A DNA stretch of 58,530 nt from JBLIOB01 sp047639575 (GCA_047639575.1 JBLIOB010000002.1:1-58530), one strand, 5' to 3'. Positions 1 to 8,473 are shown, counted from the first letter of the stretch. A program made the numbers and translations. The notes: generated by a model not told the origin, from the sequence alone.

Positions 1-434
1 GAATAGAGACAAGAAAATGTACTGTGGTAAACGATTTGGGGCTTATTGATGAGTGTAGTAGTTGGGTGGCCCTTCACTCTGTAGTCAAAATAGAGTCAAC
101 ACGACATCAGGTCTTGTCAGGAAAAACCACCAATGAAATCAGATATTATATTAGCAGCCTTGATGCTAATGCAGGCAGGTTCAATGAACTAATTCGTGGG
201 CATTGGGCAATAGAAAACTCCTTGCACTGGACCCTAGATATGACTTTTTCAGAAGATAGATCAAGAATCAGAAAAGGAAATGCAGATGAAAACTTTAGTA
301 CCATCAGGCGTATTGCTATAAATATCCTGAAACTCAATACTTCTAAGGGAAGTATGAAAGCTAAAAGAACAACAGCAGCCCTAAGCGACCAATTCAGAGA
401 GATGCTACTCAAAATTTAGTAAGCGATTGCCTTG
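1..434 (+). mobile_element. ISAs1-family insertion sequence, right-hand part
   Basis: This is the 3' portion of an ISAs1-type (H-repeat-like) element; its left part lies outside the window. The transposase tail is followed by a short non-coding tail, GCGATTGCCTTG at 423-434, which I take as the probable right end. That end is placed by analogy with other ISAs1 ends and by the abrupt start of unrelated sequence at 435; it is not proven because the left end cannot be compared. Confidence 0.6.
3..419 (+). CDS. ISAs1-family transposase, C-terminal part (5' cut by window)
   Basis: The reading frame is open to the first bases of the window, so the gene is truncated here only by the window edge. 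The visible 138 codons contain the family signature of ISAs1/H-repeat DDE transposases: IETRKC near the start, YYISSL at about residue 47, the glutamate-bearing block RGHWAIENSLHWTLD that supplies the last acidic residue of the DDE triad, then FSEDRSRIRKGNA and a helical tail. The TAG stop at 417-419 is where such proteins usually end, so the C-terminus looks intact. A GTG at position 24 is an internal codon, not the start. Whether the element is active cannot be judged without the left half. Confidence 0.85.
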   Translation: METRKCTVVNDLGLIDECSSWVALHSVVKIESTRHQVLSGKTTNEIRYYISSLDANAGRFNELIRGHWAIENSLHWTLDMTFSEDRSRIRKGNADENFSTIRRIAINILKLNTSKGSMKAKRTTAALSDQFREMLLKI

Positions 435-445
435 GCGACAGAACC
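435..445 (+). repeat. Relic of an IS6-type terminal repeat
   Basis: GCGACAGAACC is identical to the outer 11 bases of the right end of the IS6-family element at 2037-2836 and has the same orientation. It directly abuts the presumed ISAs1 end, as if an ISAs1 insertion or deletion removed the rest of a second IS6 copy. Confidence 0.45.
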
Positions 446-500
446 TTTTCACCCCACAATGACCTATCTTTGTAATATATTGAAACGAATTACTTCCAAA

Positions 501-2012
501 ATGAAAATGAATTTTCGACACACAACTATACTTTCATTATTAATGATTTTCCTCCCTTATGGTGCTCGCGCACAACCATCGGATGCAACAATTCTCGCTC
601 AGTTAAAATCAGGCAACAATCCCAATTTGATTAGCATGAAAATCCCTGGAAAGGGCACGATCACTGAGGAATTAGACAATGGTGTAGAGAGAACCATGTA
701 CCGTAGCGCTTATACTGCTAATTTAAAAACAGAATGGCCGGGAGTCACCAGAACTTATCGCTCACTGATCGTTTATGAAAAAATTGGTGGTAGCTGGAAG
801 TTCATTCAAAAAAACGTAGGACAAAGCACTTACGAAGGACTTGAAAACCCTTCTCTATCTGTCATTCAAGGATTTTCTAAAAGCGATCCTGATTTCTTTG
901 TGGGAGCCTCTAGAGCGCACGAGGTGGTAGGGGGAATCACAGATGTTCGTTTGTCCGATGATGTGGATTGGTTTTATACTGACCCCAACAAAGTCGAATT
1001 CGGGCTTCAAATGAAGTTTACGATAAAGGGCATTGGAGGCGAGCCTCATACTTTAGATGTCGATGCGAAATATAGAATGACACTGAGAAGAGAAAAGATC
1101 TCAGCCCCATGGACCATAGGTTTCAATGCGGGCTCACACAAAAGCCAAGTGGTGCTCAAAACCACACCAATGTCAAAAGAACTATTCAATTCGCTGATCA
1201 CCATCCACATTGCTGGAATTCAAGCACGAAACAAAGAGAGCTTAGCTGGACTGCCAGAAGTAGTAATCCCATCGTATAAAAATCACAGCGAAATGCTGCG
1301 TCATGTGCTTGATCTTATCAAAAAGGTAGACGAAAAAACATTAGAAGCTTATTTGAGAAAAACATGGTCACGAAACCATTTCGATGACATCCTCCCAACC
1401 CTAATAACGGACCGAAGTGAATCCACTTTAAAAAGACTCATCGTGGCGATGCCGCTGTACGAAAACCAATACTGTAGCAAGCCACTTCTGAGCCACAACA
1501 GCCTTAACAAAACAACTTGGTACAATAAAAGCAATAGCAAACAGGCAACATTAGAAACCAAGGATTTAGGTAACGGAAAAAGAGAGATAATTAACCTATC
1601 TATCGAATCGGTTTCTCCTGAAAAGGATCAAGCAAAAGCGATGATTGACAAAACGTGCATCAAATACGACAACCCTCTAAGACGTACACGAAAAGTAACA
1701 CTCAACTCTGTCAAAGGACAATATGTTTTCTGCAGATACGGCAGCAGCGAATGGTCTTATATCGGCAAGATTGAATCTGGCGGCACCAAAGGCTATGTAA
1801 TTAAATGGATGGATAATTCCACGAGCGATGAGCTGGCCTCATCTTGTTCAAATTACGAACTGACTGAAGGAGACGAGGTTTATTACAAAAACAGAAGCGG
1901 TGAAATCGTGAAGGCTTGGATGTCGAGACAGCAGGAGACATTCACAGTAGTAATCAAAGACCTCACCGGGAATGAACAAGTCATTCATCTAAAAGACTTG
2001 CGCTTCAAGTAA
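501..2012 (+). CDS. Secreted protein with C-terminal Tudor-like segments, function unknown
   Basis: Predicted 503-residue exported protein. I start it at ATG 501 because a good signal peptide follows (basic MKMNFRH, hydrophobic core LSLLMIFLP, cleavage after GARAQ); the frame is open upstream to a TTG at 432, but that stretch contains the IS relic and does not look coding. The body (about 25-380) has no family I recognise. The last 100 residues or so look like two small beta-barrel modules of Tudor/SH3-like character: GQYVFCRYGSSEWSYIGKI...GYVIKWMDN, then EGDEVYYKN...GEIVKAWMS...FTVVIKDLTG. That reading is by eye only. The gene sits alone between an ISAs1/IS6 relic and a dead IS6 copy, so it may be cargo carried by IS recombination. 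Confidence 0.7.
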   Translation: MKMNFRHTTILSLLMIFLPYGARAQPSDATILAQLKSGNNPNLISMKIPGKGTITEELDNGVERTMYRSAYTANLKTEWPGVTRTYRSLIVYEKIGGSWKFIQKNVGQSTYEGLENPSLSVIQGFSKSDPDFFVGASRAHEVVGGITDVRLSDDVDWFYTDPNKVEFGLQMKFTIKGIGGEPHTLDVDAKYRMTLRREKISAPWTIGFNAGSHKSQVVLKTTPMSKELFNSLITIHIAGIQARNKESLAGLPEVVIPSYKNHSEMLRHVLDLIKKVDEKTLEAYLRKTWSRNHFDDILPTLITDRSESTLKRLIVAMPLYENQYCSKPLLSHNSLNKTTWYNKSNSKQATLETKDLGNGKREIINLSIESVSPEKDQAKAMIDKTCIKYDNPLRRTRKVTLNSVKGQYVFCRYGSSEWSYIGKIESGGTKGYVIKWMDNSTSDELASSCSNYELTEGDEVYYKNRSGEIVKAWMSRQQETFTVVIKDLTGNEQVIHLKDLRFK

Positions 2013-2036
2013 GTAAACTTTAGGCACAATGAAATT

Positions 2037-2053
2037 GGTTCTGTCGCATTAAT
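2037..2053 (+). repeat. IS6 left terminal inverted repeat
   Basis: GGTTCTGTCGCATTAAT, the exact reverse complement of 2820-2836. After base 17 the two ends diverge. Confidence 0.92.
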
Positions 2054-2101
2054 TCGGTCTAAAGTAAAAGAAACTACTTTTGAGTTGCAAACTCAAGAGG
2101 C

Positions 2102-2783
2102 ATGTTCAAACACCATCGTTACCCAAAAGCAATAATTCTTCAAGCGGTCTATTTCAAATTGAGATTTAGTTTGAGTTATAGAGATATAGAAGAATTACTC
2201 CAGATGAGAGGTGTTGAAGTAGGTCATTCTAGCATTCAAAGATGGGTATTTAAGTTTTCTCCAATAAAAGAGAAGAATATGCATCGAAGGAAATTCCAAG
2301 TAGGTGAGAGTTGGAGAATGGAAGAGATTGCAAATCTCGACTTACATCAAAGTAGCAGGCAAAGATCGCTACTTATACAGAGCTGTTGACAAGGAAGGCA
2401 ATACTGTAGATTTCTTGTTAACCAAGAAAAGACAGAAAATGTCAGCACAGAAATTCTTCAATAAAGCAATTGGCAACAATGGAAGACCGAGAGTGGTAAA
2501 TATTGACAAGAGCGGAACTAATAAGATGGCTATTTGGACTGTAAATAAGAGATCGGCTTCAATTAAGAAAATCATGATAAGACAATGTAAGTATCTCAAC
2601 AATATAGTTGAGCAAGATCATCGAAGGATAAAGCGAAGGATAAGAATAACAACAGGCTTTAAGGAGTTCGAATCAGCTCAACGAACACTGGCTGGGATTG
2701 AGGTGGTAAATATTATTTTGAAGGATCAAATCATTGATGCTAAGAATACTCCCTTCAAGACTTTTCTCTCATTAGCAGCTTAA
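2102..2783 (+). pseudogene. IS6-family transposase, inactivated by a 13-nt insertion
   Basis: The first part (2102 to about 2326) carries the helix-turn-helix region FSLSYRDIEELLQMRGVEV and QRWVFKF. The second part, in the +1 frame, carries TYIKVAGKDRYLYRAVDKEG, VVNIDKSGTNK (second catalytic Asp) and NNIVEQDHRRIKRR (catalytic Glu), ending at TAA 2781-2783. Between them the expected Met-Asp-Glu-Thr-Tyr block reads Met-Glu-Glu (2318-2326), then 13 extra bases (2327-2339), then Thr-Tyr (2340-2345). Removing those bases would restore a single protein of about 222 residues, a normal IS6 length. The first catalytic Asp is also Glu. Both lesions argue for a dead enzyme rather than programmed frameshifting. 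Confidence 0.9.
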
Positions 2784-2819
2784 AGCTCCAAGAAAACGAC
2801 TAAATTCATTTTCAACGAG

Positions 2820-2836
2820 ATTAATGCGACAGAACC
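2820..2836 (-). repeat. IS6 right terminal inverted repeat
   Basis: ATTAATGCGACAGAACC, the exact reverse complement of 2037-2053. Its last 11 bases recur at 435-445. Confidence 0.92.
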
Positions 2837-2923
2837 TTCTTTAGCCGTATTAAAGTCATATTTAGGATGGGGAGCTTGAAGTATTAATGCTCGGCAATAA
2901 TTTGGATTTAAGACATAAACTCC

Positions 2924-3232
2924 CTAAAACTTAGATCCACTTACTTCCGGTTGGAGAATGTAATATTGATCTGTTCCGTCCGTGAATTCAATAAAGTCAT
3001 AACCAAAATTAGAAGCACTTGTTGTAACATTAACTCCATTAGTGAAGTCGGATATTAATGTAATCCAAGAAGAATATCCTGTGGAAGAGGGGTTATTATA
3101 ATCTAAACCTCCTGACCCAGGTAAATTATCGATCAGGCTATTGACATGTGAGGTTAGACTTCCAGACAAGGAAGATTGTCCATTGGCAACAACAGCAAGG
3201 CATATAAAGAAGAACGTAAAAAATTTAGTCAT
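2924..3232 (-). CDS. Small exported protein, unknown function
   Basis: A 102-residue protein with a clear signal peptide (MTKFFTFFFICLAVVANGQ, likely cleaved after NGQ), leaving about 83 residues rich in Ser, Asn, Gly and Asp. No known domain was recognised. The mature part has alternating hydrophobic residues consistent with a small beta-rich domain. The start ATG lies directly after the T-run of a strong terminator at 3241-3273, so expression needs readthrough or a promoter inside the upstream gene. It belongs to a group of three minus-strand exported proteins (2924-4668). Confidence 0.65.
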   Translation of the reverse strand: MTKFFTFFFICLAVVANGQSSLSGSLTSHVNSLIDNLPGSGGLDYNNPSSTGYSSWITLISDFTNGVNVTTSASNFGYDFIEFTDGTDQYYILQPEVSGSKF

Positions 3233-3235
3233 TAC

Positions 3236-3273
3236 AAAAAAACGTCCCTAGTTCAATTAAGAATAGAGACGTT
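3236..3273 (-). terminator. Rho-independent terminator of the 3293-3736 gene
   Basis: On the minus strand, AACGTCTCTA and TAGGGACGTT form a 10-bp stem with one G-U pair and a 13-nt loop, followed by a run of seven T. It lies 19 bp past the stop of the 3293-3736 gene and ends four bases before the next start codon. Confidence 0.8.
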
Positions 3274-3292
3274 AAAATAAGTTTGGTGTTCG

Positions 3293-3736
3293 TTATTTGT
3301 AGCTCTGTAATATAGAAACACATCCGTCATGAAGCATGCCATGAGTCACATCCATTTCAGGAACAATGATTTCAAGAATAAGTTGCTGAGTGGATTCTAC
3401 GTTAAAGTCAAAGTAATTTTTGTCTTTCCCTTCACTATTGTAGATCAAGGTTCTGTCTTTATCCATTAATTTAAATGTCACATTTCCTAAAATGGGTTGT
3501 GAACATACCATTAATCGATATGTCTTACCTGAATTAAAAGTTAAAGCTAAGTCTGCTTTTTCTCCATTTAAGAGAAGCGCATTATTCATTTGACCGCTAA
3601 ACTTGAACCCATCTTCTTCAACTGTTGGAAGACATTTTCGTTTTGCAAATGTTCTACATTGGGATTGACCAATATTCGCGGAGGCCAGTAAAATTAGAAC
3701 TAGTCCCGCTCCAAATATTTTGTTTAATTTCATCAT
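3293..3736 (-). CDS. Exported protein, unknown function
   Basis: A 147-residue protein with an N-terminal signal peptide (MMKLNKIFGAGLVLILLASA, probable cleavage near GQSQ). The mature part begins with a Cys/Arg/Lys-rich segment CRTFAKRKCLP and continues as a predicted beta-sandwich (LALTFNSGKTYRLMVCSQPI, VTFKLMDKDRTLIYNSEG, then QQLILEIIVPE). Four Cys in the mature part could form disulphides. I do not recognise the family. It is followed by a strong terminator and sits 20 bp downstream of the lipoprotein gene at 3757, so the two may be co-transcribed. Confidence 0.7.
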   Translation of the reverse strand: MMKLNKIFGAGLVLILLASANIGQSQCRTFAKRKCLPTVEEDGFKFSGQMNNALLLNGEKADLALTFNSGKTYRLMVCSQPILGNVTFKLMDKDRTLIYNSEGKDKNYFDFNVESTQQLILEIIVPEMDVTHGMLHDGCVSILQSYK

Positions 3737-3756
3737 AATGTTGATTGCTTTTAAGC

Positions 3757-4668
3757 TTACCCTACAATTCCGTCTCTCATTTTAAATACCATTACAGTTA
3801 TTTCCTGTAATAGCTCTGCCGACATGTTCCTTTCAATTTTCTTGCCAATTGTTGGTATTCCATCAGTTTCTCCTCCAGAACCAGCAGATTCGGTCACTTC
3901 AATTTTATCATAAAGGCCTCGAAGTTCTTCTAAACTAATTAAAAGGTCCTTTATTTTTTCATTTGTTGCATTCTCACTAGTCTCTTGGTACTGACCAGCT
4001 AAACCAATGATATGGTTCAATGCTACTTGTTGTCCAGCAATTTGATCTATCATGGCTTGATTTTCCATGTTAATCTTCGCTTGTCCGCAAGCAATGTAAA
4101 GTCCTTCAATCCAACCTCCAATAACAATTAGGGCAGCTAGTTCAGGTCTCCCATCATCTTGAAGTTTAGATTCAATTTCCCAAAAAGTTGCGGTAATTAT
4201 TGATTGAACAGAGTCTGCATCGTCTCGGTTGTCATTTAGACGGTCTTGAACATTTTGATTAAATACGCTACCAAGACCTAATTGATCTCCAAGTGTTCTA
4301 GTGCAGGCCAATAACATCATCACATCTGAAGTTTTATTGAATGCGGTGCAATAATTCACATCGGCTCCGTAAACTCCCATATTTAATGCTCTTTCGGTCT
4401 TACTAGTATAACTGTCCAACTTCGAAGGGTCGTTAGTTAGTTGCACGTCAAATACGGCTCCAGCATCCTCAATTATTTCGATGGTTTCTCTTGGAGAAGG
4501 AATGGCGTAGAAGATTTTTTCTATCGCGTCAACTTTCTCTCGTAAATTTGGATCATCTGGAATAGGAACAGTTATATCGTTGTTCGGATTAGTTACGTTC
4601 TCCGTAACTGTTGTTTCCCCACATGCTACTAGTGATGCGGCAAATAAAAAGAATATTGTTTTCTTCAT
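3757..4668 (-). CDS. Lipoprotein, unknown function
   Basis: A 303-residue protein beginning MKKTIFFLFAASLVACGE: a lipoprotein signal with lipobox LVAC, modified Cys at about residue 16. Residues 20-40 are a Pro/Asn/Asp linker (TNPNNDITVPIPDDPN). The rest is mostly helical with repeated acidic heptad-like stretches, and the C-terminal part LLISLEELRGLYDKIEV probably forms a coiled coil. No catalytic motif is visible. It lies 35 bp downstream of polA on the same strand, but nothing suggests a functional tie. Confidence 0.72.
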   Translation of the reverse strand: MKKTIFFLFAASLVACGETTVTENVTNPNNDITVPIPDDPNLREKVDAIEKIFYAIPSPRETIEIIEDAGAVFDVQLTNDPSKLDSYTSKTERALNMGVYGADVNYCTAFNKTSDVMMLLACTRTLGDQLGLGSVFNQNVQDRLNDNRDDADSVQSIITATFWEIESKLQDDGRPELAALIVIGGWIEGLYIACGQAKINMENQAMIDQIAGQQVALNHIIGLAGQYQETSENATNEKIKDLLISLEELRGLYDKIEVTESAGSGGETDGIPTIGKKIERNMSAELLQEITVMVFKMRDGIVG

Positions 4669-4703
4669 GCTAAAGGCTTTGTATTAATTCAAATATAAGA
4701 AAA

Positions 4704-7490
4704 TCAGTGAGCGTCAAGCCAATTGTTGCCCACATCCATTTCTACAGTTAACGGAACGTCCAGTTTAACGGCATTTTCCATGTGGTGTTTCACTAGTTCC
4801 TTGATTTGTTCTAATTCTGGTTTATAAACATCAAAAACAAGTTCATCATGTACTTGTAAAATCATCTTAGATTTAAATGCTTTTTCCTCCATCGCTTGAT
4901 CAATATTGATCATCGCAATTTTAATAATGTCTGCTGCGGATCCCTGAATTGGAGCGTTTATGGCGTTTCTTTCTGCGAACCCTCTTACAATTGCATTTGC
5001 AGAATTAATATCTTTTAAATGACGTTTACGTTGCTTAATGGTTTCAACGTAACCGTTTTTACGAGCAAACTCAACACTTTCATTCATGTAGTCTTTTACC
5101 CTAGAATATTGGTTAAAATAATTATCAATGATGAGTTTAGCCTCTTTTCTTGGGATATTCAAACGTTGAGAGAGCCCAAATGCACTAATTCCATAGATAA
5201 TCCCAAAGTTCACCATTTTGGCCCTGGAGCGCTGTTCTCTGGTTACATCGGCTATATCTACTTCAAACACCTTGGATGCAGTGACAGAATGAATATCAAT
5301 CCCTGAATTAAAAGCTTCAATCATCCCTTTGTCCTTACTTAAAGCAGCAATTATTCTTAATTCAATTTGCGAGTAATCTGCAGCTAGCAATATGTGGTCT
5401 TCATTTCGAGGGATAAAGGCTTTTCGAATTTCTCTTCCTTTTTCCGTTCTTATTGGAATGTTTTGCAAATTTGGATTGTTTGAACTTAATCTTCCAGTTG
5501 CCGCAACTGTTTGCATGTAGCTAGTATGGATTCTGCCCGAATTTGGATTTACTAATTCAGGTAGCGTATCAACATAAGTTGATTTCAATTTTTTCAATGA
5601 TCGATAATCTAGAATTTCCTGAATAATCTCATGTTTTCCGGCCAGTTTAGAGAGGGTGTCTTCATTGGTAGAATATTGACCGGTTTTAGTCTTTTTGGCC
5701 TTTGTATCAATTTTCATATGATCAAAAAGAACCTCCCCTAGTTGCTTAGGTGAATCTAAATTAAAGTCTATTCCTGCCCGGTTCAATATAGAATCCTTTA
5801 ACTCAACCAAAGAATAGTGCAGTTCTACGGAAAAAGTAGTGAGCACTTTTGTATCTAAGTTTACTCCCTCCATTTCCATCTTGGTCAACACCTTGGTTAA
5901 TGGGATTTCCATATCATGGAATAAAGCTTCAATGTTTCCTTCTTTCAGTTTTGATTCGAAGAGCTCCTTAAGCTGCAGGGTAATGTCCGCATCTTCAGCT
6001 GCATAATCCTTTACTTTTTCCGGCTCTAGATCAGCCATACTTAATTGATTCTTACCTTTTTTACCAATTAATGTTTCTATCGAGATTGGCTTATACCGTA
6101 AATAAGTTTCAGAAAGTAAATCCATACCGTGTTTCATGTCAGGCTGAAACAGATAATGTGCGATCATGGTGTCAAACAGTGGTCCAGCTACCTCTTGGTT
6201 GTAACGCTTAAGAATGGTTAAGTCGTATTTAATATTTTGCGCAACTTTCTCTATTTTATCATTCTCAAAAGGTTGAGCAAATTCTTGTACTATTGATCTT
6301 GCTGCATCATATTCTTTAGGAACTGGAATATAGTAGCCTTCTCCCTTTTTAGTGGAGAAACTAAGTCCAACTAAAGCAGCAGTTTGTGCATTTACCCCAG
6401 TAGTTTCTGTATCGAAACAGAAACATTTGGAATCGTTTAAAAGCGCACTTACTTTGGCCCTACCCTCAACAGAATCGATTAACTCGTAGGAAGGCTTTAC
6501 ATCGTCTATCGTTTGAACTTCAGCCAATTCAGATGTAGCCTCGTCTAGAGGTGTGGCAAACATATCAATCTGGTCACCAACTAAAACCTGCTGCTTAATT
6601 GTTACGTCCTCTCCAAGTACTCTTTTGGTCAGGTTTCGGAATTCCATTTCGCTGAATAATTCCAATATTTTATCTCGATCAGGACTCTGAACTTTATAGG
6701 CTTCTTCATCTATTTCAACAGGTGCATCTAGGACTATAGTTGCAAGTTTTTTAGATAATAACCCTTGTTCAGCAAAGTTGATTACGTTTTCTTTTTGCTT
6801 CCCTTTGAGTTCGTGTGAATGAGCAATAAGACCTTCGACACTTCCATATTTTGCCACTAATATTTTGGATGTTTTTTCACCAATCCCGGGTATTCCAGGA
6901 ATGTTGTCTACTGCGTCTCCCCACAGACCTAATATATCAATGACTTTAAGCGGGTCATCTATTTCGAATTTGGCGCAGACCTCAGGAATTCCCCATTTTT
7001 CCGCTGGATTTCCCCCCCTACCTGGACGATACATGAAAATGTTATCAGAAACTAGTTGGGCAAAATCCTTATCGGGCGTCATCATAAAGGTTTGAAAACC
7101 TTTCTTTTCGGCCTGTTTGGCTAATGTTCCAATTAGATCATCAGCCTCAAAACCTCCATATACTACCATTGGGATGTTGAATGCCTCAATAAGCTGCTTA
7201 ACATAGGGTAAGGCCGCTCGTAAATCTTCTGGCATTTCATCTCTATTTGCCTTATATGCAGAATATTCCAACTCTCTATTTGTAGCCTGTGGAGCATCAA
7301 AAACCACCGCGATGTGCGTTGGTTGCTCTTTACGTAATACTTCTAATAACGTATTACAAAAACCAAATACAGCGGATGTATTTAGTCCTTTAGAATTTAT
7401 TCTTGGGTTTTTAATAAACGCGAAATGCGCTCGATAAATTAACGCAAAAGCGTCTAGTAGAAAGAGTTTTTTTTCTTCGGCCATAGTCAA
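4704..7490 (-). CDS. polA: DNA polymerase I
   Basis: A 928-residue family A polymerase acting in Okazaki fragment maturation and repair. The N-terminal 5'-3' exonuclease (about 8-290) shows LLDAFALIYR, FEADDLIG, TPDKDFAQLV and the helix-hairpin-helix GDAVDNIPGIPGIGEKTS. The 3'-5' proofreading domain (about 330-520) keeps the acidic residues in FDTETTG (about 358-364), IKYDL and AEDADITLQL, so proofreading should be active. The polymerase domain (about 560-928) shows TGRLSSNNPNLQNIP, DYSQIELR near 703 and QVHDELVFD near 882, the metal-binding aspartates. Length is normal for the family. Start is Met1 or Met3 (MTMAEEKK). Seven consecutive C at 7012-7018 do not disturb the frame. Confidence 0.98.
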   Translation of the reverse strand: MTMAEEKKLFLLDAFALIYRAHFAFIKNPRINSKGLNTSAVFGFCNTLLEVLRKEQPTHIAVVFDAPQATNRELEYSAYKANRDEMPEDLRAALPYVKQLIEAFNIPMVVYGGFEADDLIGTLAKQAEKKGFQTFMMTPDKDFAQLVSDNIFMYRPGRGGNPAEKWGIPEVCAKFEIDDPLKVIDILGLWGDAVDNIPGIPGIGEKTSKILVAKYGSVEGLIAHSHELKGKQKENVINFAEQGLLSKKLATIVLDAPVEIDEEAYKVQSPDRDKILELFSEMEFRNLTKRVLGEDVTIKQQVLVGDQIDMFATPLDEATSELAEVQTIDDVKPSYELIDSVEGRAKVSALLNDSKCFCFDTETTGVNAQTAALVGLSFSTKKGEGYYIPVPKEYDAARSIVQEFAQPFENDKIEKVAQNIKYDLTILKRYNQEVAGPLFDTMIAHYLFQPDMKHGMDLLSETYLRYKPISIETLIGKKGKNQLSMADLEPEKVKDYAAEDADITLQLKELFESKLKEGNIEALFHDMEIPLTKVLTKMEMEGVNLDTKVLTTFSVELHYSLVELKDSILNRAGIDFNLDSPKQLGEVLFDHMKIDTKAKKTKTGQYSTNEDTLSKLAGKHEIIQEILDYRSLKKLKSTYVDTLPELVNPNSGRIHTSYMQTVAATGRLSSNNPNLQNIPIRTEKGREIRKAFIPRNEDHILLAADYSQIELRIIAALSKDKGMIEAFNSGIDIHSVTASKVFEVDIADVTREQRSRAKMVNFGIIYGISAFGLSQRLNIPRKEAKLIIDNYFNQYSRVKDYMNESVEFARKNGYVETIKQRKRHLKDINSANAIVRGFAERNAINAPIQGSAADIIKIAMINIDQAMEEKAFKSKMILQVHDELVFDVYKPELEQIKELVKHHMENAVKLDVPLTVEMDVGNNWLDAH

Positions 7491-7519
7491 GTTTTCTTGC
7501 TACCCGAAGATAAAGATTA

Positions 7520-8407
7520 TCAGTCTTTAATTACGCCTTTTGCCACATATCTGAAGTTTTTAAATACTTCGATATGTAAAATAAGTCCATCTTCATCATA
7601 AACGTAATATTCACCATCCTTGAACTCTCCTCTTTCGAAAAACCCATCATAAAGAATATCTCCTGCTTTACTAAACACTTTTTGCTTACCATCTGGGAAG
7701 TCTCTTACTATTTTACCGTCTATCTGCACATAAGCATCAGAAGGAAGAGGTGGTGCCTTTTTGGCCAATTTAGGTGGTGTCGGATCTTTATAAGCTGGAT
7801 TGACTTTAGGCTTCTTTTCCGATGATTTAACAGTTCCATCGTCATTATAAACGGTAAGCTCCTTAACATCTCCGTTGGGATAATAACGAGTAGCGGTTCC
7901 TACGTTTTTCCCAGCTTTTTTCTCAAATTGAAATTCAACTTGACCATTTTTATGCCGAAAAATTTGAGGACCCTGCATGCGTCCGTCATCGCCATAGTTT
8001 TTTTCGATAGTTACTACACCATCTTCATTAACTGTTTTATGAGGCCCGGCCATAGCTCGTCCATTCATGCTTCCCGATTCAGAGATTGCTCCGGACTTGT
8101 CGTGATAAGTTGTGAACTCGCCAGAAATTCGACCATTTTTAAAGTTGATCTCACTTTTTACGTTTCCGCTTGGATAAAACTTCTTCCAAACACCTGATTT
8201 TCTCCCAATGGTATAATCTCCAGCTTCAACAACGGCTTCTGGAGGAAATCCTGGCGTGTTTTTGTCTTTAGCATAAAATACCCAAGTACCAATCTTTTTG
8301 CCAGTATCATCCTTTATATTGGCCTCTTTACCATCATACATTACCTGACCAAAGCCATTGGCTATGAAGCAAAATAGTAAAGTAATCACGAACGTAGTTC
8401 TTAACAT
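7520..8407 (-). CDS. Exported MORN/YwqK-type repeat protein (copy 1)
   Basis: A 295-residue protein with a signal peptide (MLRTTFVITLLFCFIANGFGQ). The body is a series of roughly 23-residue MORN-like units with cores such as GVWKKFYPSGNVKSEINFKN, GTATRYYPNGDVKELTVYN and GEYYVYDEDG, the pattern annotated in many Bacteroidota as a YwqK-family antitoxin. That label is historical, and no toxin partner is visible here. A Lys/Pro linker (about 205-230, KLAKKAPPLPS) separates the main repeat block from a C-terminal domain. It is clearly paralogous to 9666-10556 (shared KVNPA-like linker start, YYDEDGL-like and FKNFxYxAxGVI endings). Likely periplasmic or surface; role unknown. Confidence 0.85.
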   Translation of the reverse strand: MLRTTFVITLLFCFIANGFGQVMYDGKEANIKDDTGKKIGTWVFYAKDKNTPGFPPEAVVEAGDYTIGRKSGVWKKFYPSGNVKSEINFKNGRISGEFTTYHDKSGAISESGSMNGRAMAGPHKTVNEDGVVTIEKNYGDDGRMQGPQIFRHKNGQVEFQFEKKAGKNVGTATRYYPNGDVKELTVYNDDGTVKSSEKKPKVNPAYKDPTPPKLAKKAPPLPSDAYVQIDGKIVRDFPDGKQKVFSKAGDILYDGFFERGEFKDGEYYVYDEDGLILHIEVFKNFRYVAKGVIKD

Positions 8408-8473
8408 TTATATCATCCTTTATATGCCCAAGGTTCAGGTGCTGAATACAATCAGACTTTTCTAAGGCGGTTT

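Larger units (their letters stand above)
2037..2836 (+). mobile_element. IS6-family insertion sequence (dead copy)
   Basis: An 800-bp element bounded by perfect 17-bp inverted repeats GGTTCTGTCGCATTAAT (2037-2053 and 2820-2836). Size, end sequence and a single transposase gene fit the IS6/IS26 family. The 8-bp flanks ATGAAATT (left) and TTCTTTAG (right) differ, so there is no target duplication, which suggests that the copy took part in recombination or cointegrate formation. The transposase is frameshifted. Confidence 0.9.

Noticed and set aside
2304..2783. Programmed frameshifting in the IS6 transposase
   Set aside because: IS6-family transposases are normally a single frame, and the 13 extra bases fall in the catalytic motif, so an inactivating insertion explains it better.
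7012..7018. C7 tract in polA as a phase-variation site
   Set aside because: polA is a housekeeping gene, the frame is intact, and a slip would simply inactivate it.
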